From: Palsa-504 sp963756575
Lineage (GTDB): Bacteria; Actinomycetota; Actinomycetes; Streptosporangiales; Streptosporangiaceae
Reading direction: 5' to 3'
NCBI GenBank assembly: GCA_963756575.1
Contig: CAVWOM010000021.1
Location: 496,001-560,000, forward strand
DNA: 64,000 nucleotides
Position numbers and translations under genes: made by a program. This document shows positions 37,250 through 46,790 of this stretch, one piece after another (the stretch's first letter is position 1; every line of letters begins with the position of its first letter). The notes under the pieces are model-generated. The model did no database searches, was not told the origin of the DNA, and saw nothing but the letters and a program-made list of their open reading frames with translations.

Positions 37250-37894
37250 TCAGGACCTGGTGATCGTGGTCCGGCCCGGCTTGAAGGAGTGACCGTTCCA
37301 GTGCCAGGTGGTCAGGGCGCGGCCGGACGGGCAGCAGTCCGCGTCGGAGCCGGTGTAGAAGAACTCAGTGGTGACGATCTTCTCGGCGCCGATGGACTTC
37401 ACCGTGACGAACGGGATGTGGACGTGGCCGGCGTGCGGACGGAACTGGGGCGTGAGCGTGCCGAGCACGTGGAGATGGCCGCCGGCCCCGCTGAACACGA
37501 CGAGTCCCTCGGCGAGTTCCCCGGCCGCGGTCCCGCCCTGGTTGCTGCACCACACCTGCAGGGCGGCGACCTGCTGGCCGTTACCCAGGTTCCCGTAGGC
37601 CGGCCCGGACTCGGACACATCGAGCGGCCCGAAGCCGCTGTGCCGCAGCCGGGCGTCGCCGTTGTGCAGCTGGATCCGGCCGTTGACCCGGCACAGCCAG
37701 CCCGGGACGGCGACGTTGCCCCACTTGACGTGGTGCAGGTTGAGCGACTGGCCGGCCGGCTGGGCCAGCGCTGGGTTAGCCAGCGCCGGGTTAGCCAGCG
37801 CCGGGCCGGCGAAGGCCGTGCCCGTGGTGAGCCCGGTCATGGCCAGTACCGCGGCGAGCAGGGCGGCCAGGCTGATCTTGCGAACGCGTGTCAT
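37250..37894 (-). CDS. Secreted LppP/LprE-like protein
   Basis: A 214-residue secreted protein. A Sec signal peptide (ISLAALLAAVLAMTGLTTG) is followed by a repeat PALANPALANPALAQP encoded by an 18-bp tandem repeat near 37770-37805. The mature domain ends with FYTGSDADCCPSGRALTTWHW, the signature of LppP/LprE-type proteins seen in mycobacteria. There is no lipobox, so it is probably released or wall-associated. Function is unknown. Confidence 0.8.
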   Translation of the reverse strand: MTRVRKISLAALLAAVLAMTGLTTGTAFAGPALANPALANPALAQPAGQSLNLHHVKWGNVAVPGWLCRVNGRIQLHNGDARLRHSGFGPLDVSESGPAYGNLGNGQQVAALQVWCSNQGGTAAGELAEGLVVFSGAGGHLHVLGTLTPQFRPHAGHVHIPFVTVKSIGAEKIVTTEFFYTGSDADCCPSGRALTTWHWNGHSFKPGRTTITRS

Positions 37895-37920
37895 CGTTCC
37901 CCCGTGTAGGCAGCGTTTGA

Positions 37921-38787
37921 TCAGTAGGACGCCAAATACGGGGGTCTGATGGTAACGAATTGATCGCGATCGTCATTGGGCCGGGCGTGAACCGTCCTCG
38001 TTCGGGATAAATGGGCCGGGCTGAAGGCGGACCGGAAGCGGGCCAGCGCGCGGTCGGTGTCGCCGTCGGCGGCCCAGGCCTCCAGGCCCACCGTGCCCTC
38101 GTACCCCATCTCGGCCAGGGCGGCGGCCACGGCCGGGTAGTTGATCTCCCCGGTGCCCGGCTCGCATCGGCCGGGCACGTCGGCGACCTGGATCTCGCCG
38201 ATCAGCGGCCCGGCCCGGCGGACCAGCTCGATGAGGTTCCCCTCGCCGATCTGCGCGTGGTACAGGTCGAGCATCAGCCGGACGTGCGGGTGGCCGACCG
38301 CTTCGACCAGGGCGATCGTGTCGGCGGCGCGGGCGAACGGGACGCCGGGGTGGTCCACGGCGGTGTTGAGGTTCTCCAGGCAGAACGTGACGCCGGCCCG
38401 CTCGGCCAGCTCGCCGAGTTTTCCGAGGGTACGCGCGGCGGAGATCCACAGCGGGCCCGGCATCTCGGGGCCGGGGAGCACCGGCAGCCCCTTGCTGTCC
38501 AGCCCGGTGCCGTGCAGGTTCAGCCGGGGGCAGCCGAGCGTCTCGGCCGCCGCGATGGACTCCCGCGCGGTCCGGATCAGCTCGTCCGCGCCGTCGCCGA
38601 AGTCACCCCGTATGTAGCCGGTCATGGACGAGAACATCGCCCCGGTCGCGGCCAGGGCCTCGACGTCGTGGCGGGTCCAGTCCCAGATCTCGGCGTCGAA
38701 TCCGGCCTCGGCGATCCGCCGGACCCGTTCGGTCACCGGCAGGTCGAGGAACACCATCTCGGCACAGACGGCCAGTCGCATCGCCAT
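37921..38787 (-). CDS. Hydroxypyruvate isomerase / sugar isomerase-like TIM barrel
   Basis: A 288-residue xylose isomerase-like TIM barrel (AP endonuclease family 2 fold). It has ENLNTAVDHPGVP, LMLDLYHAQIGEGNL and VADVPGRCEPGTGEINY, which hold the catalytic glutamates and metal-binding Asp/His of hydroxypyruvate isomerases. The enzyme would interconvert hydroxypyruvate and tartronate semialdehyde. The barrel ends near RFRSAFSPAHL. The last ~35 residues are an unusual extension that may reflect a lost stop codon. The start may be ATG 38781. Confidence 0.85.
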   Translation of the reverse strand: MAMRLAVCAEMVFLDLPVTERVRRIAEAGFDAEIWDWTRHDVEALAATGAMFSSMTGYIRGDFGDGADELIRTARESIAAAETLGCPRLNLHGTGLDSKGLPVLPGPEMPGPLWISAARTLGKLGELAERAGVTFCLENLNTAVDHPGVPFARAADTIALVEAVGHPHVRLMLDLYHAQIGEGNLIELVRRAGPLIGEIQVADVPGRCEPGTGEINYPAVAAALAEMGYEGTVGLEAWAADGDTDRALARFRSAFSPAHLSRTRTVHARPNDDRDQFVTIRPPYLASY

Positions 38788-38867
38788 CGCCTCTTCTCGC
38801 TCACTATGGGGGTACCCGCCGCGTAGCGTTCCAGCGGCGCTTCAGCGATCTTCCGTATGATGCCGTC

Positions 38868-39224
38868 ATGTCACAGCCTCCGCCGCCTCCGTCGGCCAGC
38901 CTGCCCGTCACCACCGGCCTCGGCCTGCCCGGCACGATCATCGAGCGGGACCTGGGGCTGACCTTCGGCCTCGTGGTGCGCAGCATGGGCTTCGCCAAGT
39001 CGTTCGGCGCCGGGCTCACCGCGCTGCGCCAGGGCGAGGTGCCGCAGTACACCCAGCTGCTCGAGGACAGCCGTCGTCACGCCATCGACCGGATGATCGA
39101 CAACGCGCGGCTGCTCGGCGCCAACGCGGTCGTCGCGATGCGCTTCGACTCCTCCGAGATCAGCCAGCAGCTGACGGAGATCGTGGCCTACGGCACCGCG
39201 GTCGTCGTCCGCCCCGCGCAGTAA
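38868..39224 (+). CDS. YbjQ/UPF0145 family protein
   Basis: A 118-residue protein of the YbjQ (UPF0145) fold, which forms pentamers and has been linked to heavy-metal binding. Characteristic features are the GLTFGLVVRSMGF strand and the terminal LLGANAVVAMRFDSSEI block. It is followed after 2 bp by a DUF1707 gene, so the pair is one transcript. Physiological role is unknown. Confidence 0.87.
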   Translation: MSQPPPPPSASLPVTTGLGLPGTIIERDLGLTFGLVVRSMGFAKSFGAGLTALRQGEVPQYTQLLEDSRRHAIDRMIDNARLLGANAVVAMRFDSSEISQQLTEIVAYGTAVVVRPAQ

Positions 39225-39226
39225 CC

Positions 39227-39790
39227 ATGACCGCTCCCGGCGGCCCCGGATCCCCGGGCGGCCCCGGATCCCCTGGCGGCCCCGGATCCCCTGGCGGCCC
39301 GCGCCCGCTGGCCGCCGAGGCCGATCGCGAGCGCCTGCTCGCCCTGCTGCGCGAGCACTACGCGGTGGGACTGTTCGGTCTCGAGGAGCTGGATCGCCGG
39401 GTGGGCATGGTGCTCGGCGCCCAGTACCTGGACGAGGCCGCCGCCGCGGTCACCGACCTGCCCGCCACCCCGGCCCCCGGCACCGCCGCTTCGGCCTCAG
39501 CCTCAGCCTCAGCCTCAGCCTCAGCCTCAGGCTCAGCCTCAGGCTCGGGCTCGGGCTCGGGCTCGGCCGACCCGTCAGCCGCGTCCGGCCGAACCGGGGC
39601 ACCCAGCACCATGTCGGGCCGCTCCGCACCCCGGCGGGTCAGGCGCGGCCACGCCCACGCCGACCAGCCCGCGGCCGGCTGGATCCCCACCGACGAACGT
39701 TTCCGCGACCCCACCAGCCGCGCCATAATGCGCGTCTGGATCGACCCCACTGACCAGTCCCGCCACTACATCCCCGAACCCAACGCCTGA
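39227..39790 (+). CDS. DUF1707 domain protein with low-complexity linkers
   Basis: A 187-residue protein with a DUF1707/SHOCT-like helical hairpin at about residues 30-80 (DRERLLALLREHYAVGLF, then LDRRVGMVLGAQYLDEA). It is flanked by repeats: a Gly-Ser-Pro-Gly N-terminal run from an 18-bp tandem repeat (39238-39298) and a Ser-Ala/Ser-Gly run from hexanucleotides TCAGCC/TCGGGC (39490-39560). The C-terminus ends TDQSRHYIPEPNA. There is no transmembrane segment. Confidence 0.78.
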   Translation: MTAPGGPGSPGGPGSPGGPGSPGGPRPLAAEADRERLLALLREHYAVGLFGLEELDRRVGMVLGAQYLDEAAAAVTDLPATPAPGTAASASASASASASASGSASGSGSGSGSADPSAASGRTGAPSTMSGRSAPRRVRRGHAHADQPAAGWIPTDERFRDPTSRAIMRVWIDPTDQSRHYIPEPNA

Positions 39791-40028
39791 CCCAGCCAAC
39801 TGGCGCACCCACCTCCCGATAGCGAGCCCGGCCCGAGACAGCACCACCCCGGCTGAAGGCGTGGTTCAGGAGGCGGGTGGCGGCAGGGGGAATGGGCTTG
39901 GGGTGGCCCCGGGCGGAGCGAATGGGTTCGTCCCCAGTCCGGCCTGACACACTGCGTCCCGCAGGCCCCGCTCGCCACACGGTACCGGCCGGGGGCGGTC
40001 GCGGCGCTGTGATGCTGCCCATCTCAGG

Positions 40029-40086
40029 ACCACAGCGATGTGGCATTGATGTGGTCAGAACCACGGCGATGTGGCATTGATGTGGT
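40029..40086. repeat. Two direct copies of a 27-bp dispersed motif
   Basis: Copies at 40029-40055 and 40060-40086 differ at one base. The core is CGATGTGGCATTGATGTGG. A related inverted copy lies at 16101-16125 inside the MITE-like element. The surrounding spacer 39791-40159 holds no convincing gene. Confidence 0.8.
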
Positions 40087-40159
40087 TGATGGCACGGCCC
40101 GGGCGGTCTCTGTTAGTACCGCACGTCCCGCAAGAACCAACCGCCCCAGCCCGGGCGGC

Positions 40160-40414
40160 TCACTGCGGAGGAGCCGCGCCCACACCCGGCCGCGCCGCGC
40201 CCCCGGCCGCTGCCTTCGCGGTGGCCCGCCTTTTGGCCAGGGCTTGCCAGATCCACCACCCGGCCACGAACCAGACGGCAATGGGCCCGAACCCGATCGC
40301 GTGGAACGCGACGTAGGAGAGCGCCGCGTAGACGACGGGCACGGCAAGGTAGATCCATACCCTGACCGACCTCGTGAGCACGACGGTCAGCTCGTCCGGG
40401 TAGAGCAACACCAC
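40160..40414 (-). CDS. Small two-helix membrane protein, hypothetical
   Basis: An 84-residue protein with two predicted transmembrane segments (VWIYLAVPVVYAALSYVAF and FGPIAVWFVAGWWIWQAL) and an Ala/Gly-rich basic tail. I do not recognise a family. It lies 46 bp downstream of the response regulator in the same orientation and may be cotranscribed with it. The start could be the GTG encoded just before LLYPDEL. Confidence 0.6.
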   Translation of the reverse strand: MVLLYPDELTVVLTRSVRVWIYLAVPVVYAALSYVAFHAIGFGPIAVWFVAGWWIWQALAKRRATAKAAAGGAARPGVGAAPPQ

Positions 40415-40460
40415 ACCTTCCCCTCGTCTGGCCCCGCCACCCGCAGCCGGCCTCCGTAGC

Positions 40461-41138
40461 TCAAGCCGGCCCGGACGGCCCGGCGCCGAGGTAGCGCAGC
40501 ACCGCGAGCACCCGCCGGTGCCCGGCGTCCCCCGGGTGCAGCCCGAGCTTGGCGAATATCGAGTTGATGTGCTTGCTCACCGCGCTGTCGGTGATCACCA
40601 GGACCGCTCCGATCTCCGCGTTAGAGCGGCCCTCGGCCATCAGCGCCAGCACGGCGCCCTCCCGTTCGGTCAGGTCGCCGAGGGAGTCACCGCCGCTCCG
40701 GCGTACCAGCAGCTGCGCTACCACCTCCGGGTCCAGTGCGGTGCCGCCCTCGGTCACCCGGCGCAGCGCGTCGAGGAACTCGGCCACGTCCGCCACCCGG
40801 TCCTTGAGCAGGTAGCCGATGCTCCTGGTGTTGGCCGACAGCAGGTCGGCGGCGTAGCGTTCCTCGACGTACTGCGAGAGCACCAAGATCGCGATGTCCG
40901 GCCACTGGCTCCGGATCACCAGCGCGGCCCTGATGCCCTCGTCGGTGTGCGTCGGCGGCATCCGAACGTCGGCGATCACCACGTCGGGCAGCTCCCGCTC
41001 GACCGCCGCCAGCAGGCCGGCCGCGTCCCCGGCGGTGGCCACCACCTCGAACCCGGCGCTTTCCAGCAGCTTGGTCAGCCCGGCCAGCAGCAGCACCGAG
41101 TCCTCGGCGATCACCACCCGCCGGCCAGGCGACACCAT
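40461..41138 (-). CDS. NarL/LuxR-type response regulator
   Basis: A 225-residue response regulator. The receiver domain has the phosphoacceptor Asp in DVVIADVRMPP and Thr/Lys switch residues in LVLSQYV and YLLKDRV. The C-terminal LuxR HTH contains LTEREGAVLALMAEGRSN and SAVSKHINSIFAKLGL. Its partner is most likely the HisKA_3 kinase at 43.98 kb, with a decayed ABC transporter between them. ATG 41138 was chosen over GTG 41147. Confidence 0.92.
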   Translation of the reverse strand: MVSPGRRVVIAEDSVLLLAGLTKLLESAGFEVVATAGDAAGLLAAVERELPDVVIADVRMPPTHTDEGIRAALVIRSQWPDIAILVLSQYVEERYAADLLSANTRSIGYLLKDRVADVAEFLDALRRVTEGGTALDPEVVAQLLVRRSGGDSLGDLTEREGAVLALMAEGRSNAEIGAVLVITDSAVSKHINSIFAKLGLHPGDAGHRRVLAVLRYLGAGPSGPA

Positions 41139-41148
41139 GGAGGCCACG

Positions 41149-43242
41149 TTACTCGGCGCGCAGGGCCGTAGCCGGAAGCACCCGCGCGGCCACGGTCGCC
41201 GGGAGCATCGCCCCCGCCACCGCGATGACCACCGCCGCCAGCGACAGCAGTGCCAGCCAGGACAGCGGGAACACCTGGGTGAAGCTGGCCGGGATACCGG
41301 TGCGGGCGGTGCCGGCCATCGCCCGCACGGTAGCGGAGTTCAGCGCCACCGCGGCGGGCGCCGCGATCGCCGCGGCCACCACCGCCGGAACGGCGATCCA
41401 GCCCGTGACCATGACCAGCATCTGTCCCGGCCGCATGCCGAGCGCCTTGAACACGCCCAGGTCGTGGACCCGGTCCCGGGTGGTCATCAGCACCGTGTTG
41501 AGCACCCCGAGCCCGGCGGCGATCGTCACCATCAGCGCGAGCAGCCCAACCAGGTCGCTGGCGATCGTGTAGAACTGGCCTCCGTGGTGCTCGGTGGTGG
41601 CCTGCCAGGGGCTGCCGGAGCCCAGGGCGCGGTCGACCGCCTGGACGTACGCGCCAGCGCTGACACCCGGCCGCAGCCCCACTTCGTAGTCCTGCAGGTT
41701 GGCCCGCGTGGCCACGCCGGGCAGCGTGCCGGGGCTGCCCCACAGCGTGGGCTGGTCGCTGGGGTGGAACACCTCGCCCACGATCCGCACCCTGACCTGG
41801 GGCGACGGACCGGTGTTCACGGTAGCGGCATCGCCGACGGCCAGGCCGCTGGCGGTCAGGAAGGCGGTGTTGACGTTCACCTCGCCCGGCGCGTCGTACC
41901 AGTGCCCGGCGATGATCCCGAACCCGGTCCAGGTGGCGTCACCGCCGTACGCCTGAGCGTTGACGTCCGACGCGATGCCGGGCACGGTGACATGGTCTTC
42001 GTAGTGCGCCGCGGCGTGCAGCGTGCCCGGCTGGGCGCGCAGCGCCGCCAGCGCCGCGGCGTCCTGGGCCGCGGTCGGCACCGGCGGCGGCCCGTTACCC
42101 GAGCCGAACTGCTCCACGTACACGCCGATCGTCGCCGAATGCGACTGGCTGGCCGCGGCCCGCCCCAGCGAGGCGTGCAGCCCGAACGCGAAGATCACCG
42201 CGGTCGCGCCGAACGCGATGGCCGCCAGGGTCACCACGGTGCGAGCGGGCCGGGCGAACGGTGTCGCCAGCCCGAGTCCGAGCGGCCGCGGCAGGCGCAG
42301 CCGGCCCGCCAGCCGGTGCACGGCGTACCCGTGGCCCGCCCGCGGAGCCCGCCCGGCCGCGATGGCCCGAGCGGCGGACAGCCGCCCGGCCCGCAGCGCC
42401 GGCCCGGCCCCGGCCAGCAGCACCAGGACCAGCATCCCGGCCGGGGCGGCGGCCAGCCGACCCGGCTCAGGTAGACGAGCACGACCTGGGGCCGGGGTCA
42501 GCCCGTTGCCCTCCGCCGCGGTCTCCGCCGCCAGCCACGAGGCGGCGCCGGTCACCGCGTTCGGCGGCAGCGCCCGGCTCACCGAGGCCACGTCCGCGCG
42601 AACCTGCGCCTGGTCGGCGGCGTGGGCGAACCGGTACAGCACCTGCGCGCTCGGCGGCGCCCCCGGCCCCCGCAGCCGGGCGATCTCGCCCGGCGTCACC
42701 CAGCCGTCGGCGGTGTCCGTGACCGAGTTGCCGAAGCCGACCACCCGCAGCCCGGGCTTACCGGGCACGCCGGTCACCACGATGGTGCTGCCGAGCGCGG
42801 GGCCCCCGCCGCCTGCGCTGCCTGCCAGCACCACCTGGCCGGGGCCGCCGGCCCAGTGCCCGGCGCTCAGCACCACGTCGTCGACCGGTCCCCCGGGCGA
42901 CGGCCGACCCGCCCAGACCATTTGACCGAACGCCTCTCCGTCCCACCTGGTCGCCACCGTCGAAGTGGCAAACGGCCCGGCCGCCGCGCGGACCCCGCTC
43001 AGCTCGCGGGTGGCGGCGAGCGCTCCCGGGCCGGCGATGGCGGCGTTCACGGTGAGGGTCACGTCCGCGCCGCGCTGCGTACCGAACGCGTGCCGGAACG
43101 GACCATGGCTGGCCGCCAGCAGCGCCAGGCCGAGCGTGGCCGAGGCGGTGGAGACCAGCACCACCAGCCCGATCGCGATCGCCTGGACCACGTGCCGCCG
43201 CTGGCTTCCGGTGGCGGTCCTGACCACCCCGAGCCAGCTCAT
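41149..43242 (-). pseudogene. FtsX-type ABC permease with apparent internal deletion
   Basis: A 697-residue frame with an N-terminal helix (AIAIGLVVLVSTASATLGL), an extracytoplasmic domain, and at the C-terminus the FtsX three-helix domain (VMVTGWIAVPAVVAAAIA, then LSWLALLSLAAVVIAVAG). The first FtsX helix bundle, expected after GNGLTP, is missing. The sequence jumps through a short Pro/Arg-rich stretch straight to VLVLLAGAGPALRAGRLSAARA. About 100 residues appear deleted. The ATG overlaps the ATPase stop. Loss of half the membrane domain should inactivate it. Confidence 0.72.
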
Positions 43243-43815
43243 GCCGGCACCGGTCCGGCTGAGACCGGCGTTCCGGCCAGGCGGCCGTCCACGATCCGGA
43301 TGGTGCGGGCCGCGTGCCGTTCGGCCAGCGCCGGGTCGTGGGTGACCAGGACCAGGGTCTGCCCGGCCGCGTTGAGCTCCCGCAGCAGCTGGCCGATCTG
43401 GGCGCCGGTGGCGGTGTCGAGCGCGCCGGTCGGCTCGTCGGCCAGCAGCAGGTCCGGGGGAGTTCACCAGGGCCCGGGCGATCGCCACCCGCTGCCGCTG
43501 GCCGCCGGACAGCCGGGCCGGGTAGTCGTTGGCGTGCTGCTCCAGGCCCAGCCGGGCCAGCAGTTCGGCCGTCCGCGCCCGTGCCGTCCGCCGGGACGCC
43601 CCGGCCAGCTGGGCGGGCAGCAGCACGTTGTCCTCGACGGTGAGGTCGTCGAGCAGGTTGAAGAACTGGAAGATGATCCCGACGTGCCGGGCCCGGAACC
43701 GGGCCAGCCCGCTCTCGCCGAGGGAGTCGATCCGCCGCCCGGCCACGGTGACCGTGCCCGCGCTGGGCCGGTCGAGCCCGGCGATCAGGCGGATCACGTC
43801 GTCGTTCGGGTTCAC
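43239..43815 (-). pseudogene. MacB/LolD-type ABC ATPase, truncated and frameshifted
   Basis: Recognisable ATPase sequence starts at LIAGLDRPSAGTVTVAGR, directly after where Walker A should be, so the first ~45 residues including GxxGxGKST are gone. The signature LSGGQRQRVAIARALVNSP follows. An extra C in a CCCCC run near 43459 then shifts the frame. Walker B (LLLADEPTGALD) and the tail THDPALAERHAARTI continue in the alternative frame to a stop at 43239. It cannot bind nucleotide as it stands. It is partner to the damaged permease. Confidence 0.78.
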
Positions 43816-43974
43816 CGGGAACCTCCCCGTCTCGAAGTCAGCCGCCAGGATGGCTCACCCGGACGGCGTTGCGCAGTGGCCCAGGAACCCGAATCGGGGG
43901 TGAAGCTAGCCCCACCCCCGATCGTGAACCCTGCCGGATAGGCAGGTCGGCGCCACGGGCCTACCGTGGCTGTC

Positions 43975-45291
43975 ATGACCGCAATCGCACTACGCCAAGA
44001 CGCGGCGGCCCGGCGCTACCGCCGGGTGCCGTGGTCGCCGCGTGCCTGGAGCCAGGCCCTGTACCTGACCGGGGCCATCCCGGCCCTGCTGGCCATGCCG
44101 CTCGTCGTCCTGCTCCCGTGGTACGCGGTCGGCTCGCCGACGGCGGTGCTCGTAGGCTGCGGCCTGGTACTGGCCGACCTGGCGCTGACGCTGCTCGCGG
44201 CGCCGCTGCTCACCCGGCTGCACCGGCACCGGCTTCAGGCGACCGCCGGTGCCGAGATCCCGCCTCAATCTTTTTTCCCGAACGAGCTCAGCCTCGACAC
44301 CATCATCACGGCGGCGCGCACCGGATCCACCTGGCGCCAGCTCGGCTACCACTTCCTGGCCGCGCCGCTCCTGGCCGCGGCGGCGATCGCCGCCTTCGGC
44401 CTGTGGCTGGCGGGCCTGCTGTACACGCTGGTGTACGCCTACGCCTGGGCGATGCCCGCCGGCGGCCTGCTCGCCCGCGGCCAGTCGTCAGGAGTGTCCG
44501 GGCACCTCGTACTGCTGAGCCGCATCCCGGTCGACACGTTCCTGACCGTCGGCGGCGTGGCGATGCTGGTGGCGGCGCCGTTCGTCACCAACGGGGTCGC
44601 GGCCCTCGACGTGCTGCTGACCCGGGCGCTGCTGGGCCCGGGCCGCGCCGCCGAGCTCGAGCACCGGGTGGAGCGCCTGACCCGGACCCGGGCCGGGGCG
44701 GTCGACGCGGCCGACGCCGAGCGGCGCCGCCTGGAGCGCAACCTGCACGACGGCACCCAGCAGCGGCTGGTCTCGCTGGCCATGAACCTGGGCATGGCCA
44801 AGGCCCAGGCCTCGACCGTCGAGGAAGCCCACCAGGTCATCGCGGACGCGCACGAGGAGACCAAGGCGGCCCTGGCCGAGCTGCGTAACCTGGTCCGCGG
44901 CCTGCACCCGCCGGTGCTCGAGGACCGCGGCCTGGACGCGGCCCTGTCCGGGGTGGCGGCCCGGATGCCGATCCCGGTCCGGCTCACCGTGAACGTGCCG
45001 CGCCGGCCGTCGCCCACGATCGAGGCCGTGGCCTACTTCGTGGTCTCCGAGGGCCTCACCAACATCACCAAGCACTCTCAGGCATCACAGGCGGAGGTAT
45101 TCGTGGAACAGGCGGGCGACCGGCTGCACATCATCGTCACCGACGACGGCGTGGGCGGCGCCGATCCGGCCCGCGGCACCGGCCTGACCGGACTGGCCCG
45201 GCGGGCCGAATCGGTCGACGGCACCCTCGACATCACCAGCCCGCTGGGCGGGCCGACCCTGCTCTCCGTGGACCTGCCGTGCACCCGGTAG
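43975..45291 (+). CDS. Sensor histidine kinase, HisKA_3 (NarX/DesK-like) class
   Basis: A 438-residue membrane kinase with several N-terminal hydrophobic segments in about residues 25-220. The dimerisation box RRLERNLHDGTQQRLV has the phospho-acceptor His258, and the C-terminal HATPase has VVSEGLTNITKHSQA and DDGVGGADP. It should phosphorylate the NarL-type regulator at 40.5 kb. The transporter that normally accompanies such pairs is degraded. The next gene starts inside its 3' end, which suggests coupled expression with a DUF4097 protein. Confidence 0.92.
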   Translation: MTAIALRQDAAARRYRRVPWSPRAWSQALYLTGAIPALLAMPLVVLLPWYAVGSPTAVLVGCGLVLADLALTLLAAPLLTRLHRHRLQATAGAEIPPQSFFPNELSLDTIITAARTGSTWRQLGYHFLAAPLLAAAAIAAFGLWLAGLLYTLVYAYAWAMPAGGLLARGQSSGVSGHLVLLSRIPVDTFLTVGGVAMLVAAPFVTNGVAALDVLLTRALLGPGRAAELEHRVERLTRTRAGAVDAADAERRRLERNLHDGTQQRLVSLAMNLGMAKAQASTVEEAHQVIADAHEETKAALAELRNLVRGLHPPVLEDRGLDAALSGVAARMPIPVRLTVNVPRRPSPTIEAVAYFVVSEGLTNITKHSQASQAEVFVEQAGDRLHIIVTDDGVGGADPARGTGLTGLARRAESVDGTLDITSPLGGPTLLSVDLPCTR

Positions 45292-46154
45292 GCGGCCCGG
45301 CCCGGGGGAGCTCCGGCCGCTGGATCTGGGGCCTATCCGGCCTGGCCGTCGCGGCCGCGCTCGCGATCCCCGGCACCCGCCTCATCGCCCTGACCGGAGT
45401 GTCCGGAGCCGGCCTCCTGTCCGCCTCTCCGCAGCTCGTCACGGTCCGCACCGTGCCGGTCCCGCAGCCGGTCACCAGCTTGACGGTGCAGGACTACGGC
45501 GGCCAGGTGCGGGTGACGTCGGGCCCGGTCCGCCGCGTCCAGGTCACCGAGACGCTCAGGTACGACCGGGCCGGCGGGGCGCCCGCCATCACCGAGTCGG
45601 TGTCCGGCGGCCGCCTGAACCTGGGCGACCCGGCGTGCCAGGACACCGACTGTGACGTCGACTTCGCCGTGACCGTGCCGGCCGCCGTCACCGCCACCGT
45701 CGGCACCGGCGGCGGCCCGGCCGCCGTAGCCGGGATCGCGGCCGCCAGCATCGACTCCGACGGCGGGTCGGTGCAGGTCACGCACATCGGCGGCCCGCTC
45801 ACGGTCAGCACCGGCGGCGGCGACTTGACCCTGAACGGGGTGACCGGCCCGCTGCGCATCGGCACCAGCGGCGGCGCCCTGGTCGCCCGGGGCATCAGCG
45901 CCGCCACGGCCACCGTCAGCACCGGCGGCGGCCCGGCCCAGGTCGCCTTCTCGGCGCCCCCGCGCTCGGTCACGCTCGACAGCGACGGCGGTCCGGCCAT
46001 CGTGCGCGTGCCCGGCGGCCCGTACGCGCTGACGGCCGACAGCGCAGGCGGCCCGGAGCTGATCGGGATCGCCACCGACCCGTCCGCCCGCCTCACCCTC
46101 ACCATCAGCAGCGGCGGCGGCCCCCTCCAGGTCGAGCCCGCCGCCGCCGGCTAG
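45279..46154 (+). CDS. DUF4097-type putative adhesin, membrane-anchored
   Basis: A 291-residue protein. One N-terminal transmembrane segment (LSGLAVAAALAIPGTRLIAL) is followed by a repetitive beta-helix domain of the DUF4097 family. Units carry SxGGGP-like turns (VGTGGGPAAV, VSTGGGDLTL, TSGGALVARG, VSTGGGPAQV). Such proteins often follow envelope-stress two-component genes. GTG 45279 overlaps the kinase by 13 bp. The domain probably faces outward. Confidence 0.82.
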   Translation: MHPVGGPARGSSGRWIWGLSGLAVAAALAIPGTRLIALTGVSGAGLLSASPQLVTVRTVPVPQPVTSLTVQDYGGQVRVTSGPVRRVQVTETLRYDRAGGAPAITESVSGGRLNLGDPACQDTDCDVDFAVTVPAAVTATVGTGGGPAAVAGIAAASIDSDGGSVQVTHIGGPLTVSTGGGDLTLNGVTGPLRIGTSGGALVARGISAATATVSTGGGPAQVAFSAPPRSVTLDSDGGPAIVRVPGGPYALTADSAGGPELIGIATDPSARLTLTISSGGGPLQVEPAAAG

Positions 46155-46155
46155 T

Positions 46156-46638
46156 TCACGCCCCTGCTTCCTGGTCAAGATAGGCCCGCAGATCACGGAC
46201 GAACTCCGTGATCTGCGGAACCAGGCCGCGGGGCGCGTCCGGCCACCGGGTCACCTGGCCCCACCGGTACTCGCGGGGAGCGCCCGGATACCGCGCCTGC
46301 AGGTGGACATGCAGGTGCGGGACCCCGTCCCCGATCACCATGGCGTACACATGCTCGGCCCCGGCTGCCTCCCGCAGCGCCCGGCTAGCCCGCGTGCACC
46401 ACCAGCCCACCGCCCGCGCCTCGGCATCGGTCAGGTCCGCCAGGCCCGCCGCGTGCCGCCGCGGCTCCACGAACAGGTGCCCCAGGTACACCGGCTCACT
46501 GGAGACACCGGGCGGCCACGGGCCCGCGTGGGAGACCATGACCAGCTCGTCCTCCCCGACCGGGCCGCCCGGCACCAGCACCCCTCGCTCCCGGTGCTTA
46601 CGGCAGACAAAGCACTCCGCCGTCTCCATAACCAACAT
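46156..46638 (-). CDS. HIT-family hydrolase
   Basis: A 160-residue histidine-triad protein (nucleotidyl hydrolase/transferase). The triad is in PHLHVHLQA near the C-terminus and an N-terminal zinc-type pair in CFVCRKH. HIT enzymes hydrolyse dinucleoside polyphosphates or nucleoside phosphoramidates in the cytosol. ATG 46638 or 46629 are equally possible. A longer in-frame extension reads into a tandem repeat and was rejected. It converges with the DUF4097 gene, leaving 1 bp between stops. Confidence 0.87.
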   Translation of the reverse strand: MLVMETAECFVCRKHRERGVLVPGGPVGEDELVMVSHAGPWPPGVSSEPVYLGHLFVEPRRHAAGLADLTDAEARAVGWWCTRASRALREAAGAEHVYAMVIGDGVPHLHVHLQARYPGAPREYRWGQVTRWPDAPRGLVPQITEFVRDLRAYLDQEAGA

Positions 46639-46705
46639 CGTCCCACGCCCCTGCCTGTTCCCCGCCGGCTCGATGGTCCACAGGCGTAACTTTTCTCCGG
46701 CGCGG

Positions 46706-46790
46706 GCCGCTCTCCAGTGCGAGCCGCTCTCCGGTGCGAGCCGCTCTCCGGTGCGAGCCGCTCTCCGGTACGGGCCGCTCTCCGGTACGG
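46706..46790. repeat. Five 17-bp tandem repeats
   Basis: The unit GCCGCTCTCCGGTGCGA (variants end TACGG) repeats five times upstream of the HIT gene, followed by a partial unit. It may separate the HIT promoter from the next region. No gene is visible in 46791-46980. Confidence 0.88.

Noticed and set aside
40029..40086. Possible minimal CRISPR array
   Set aside because: Only two copies with a 4-bp gap, no spacer-length intervals and no cas genes nearby.
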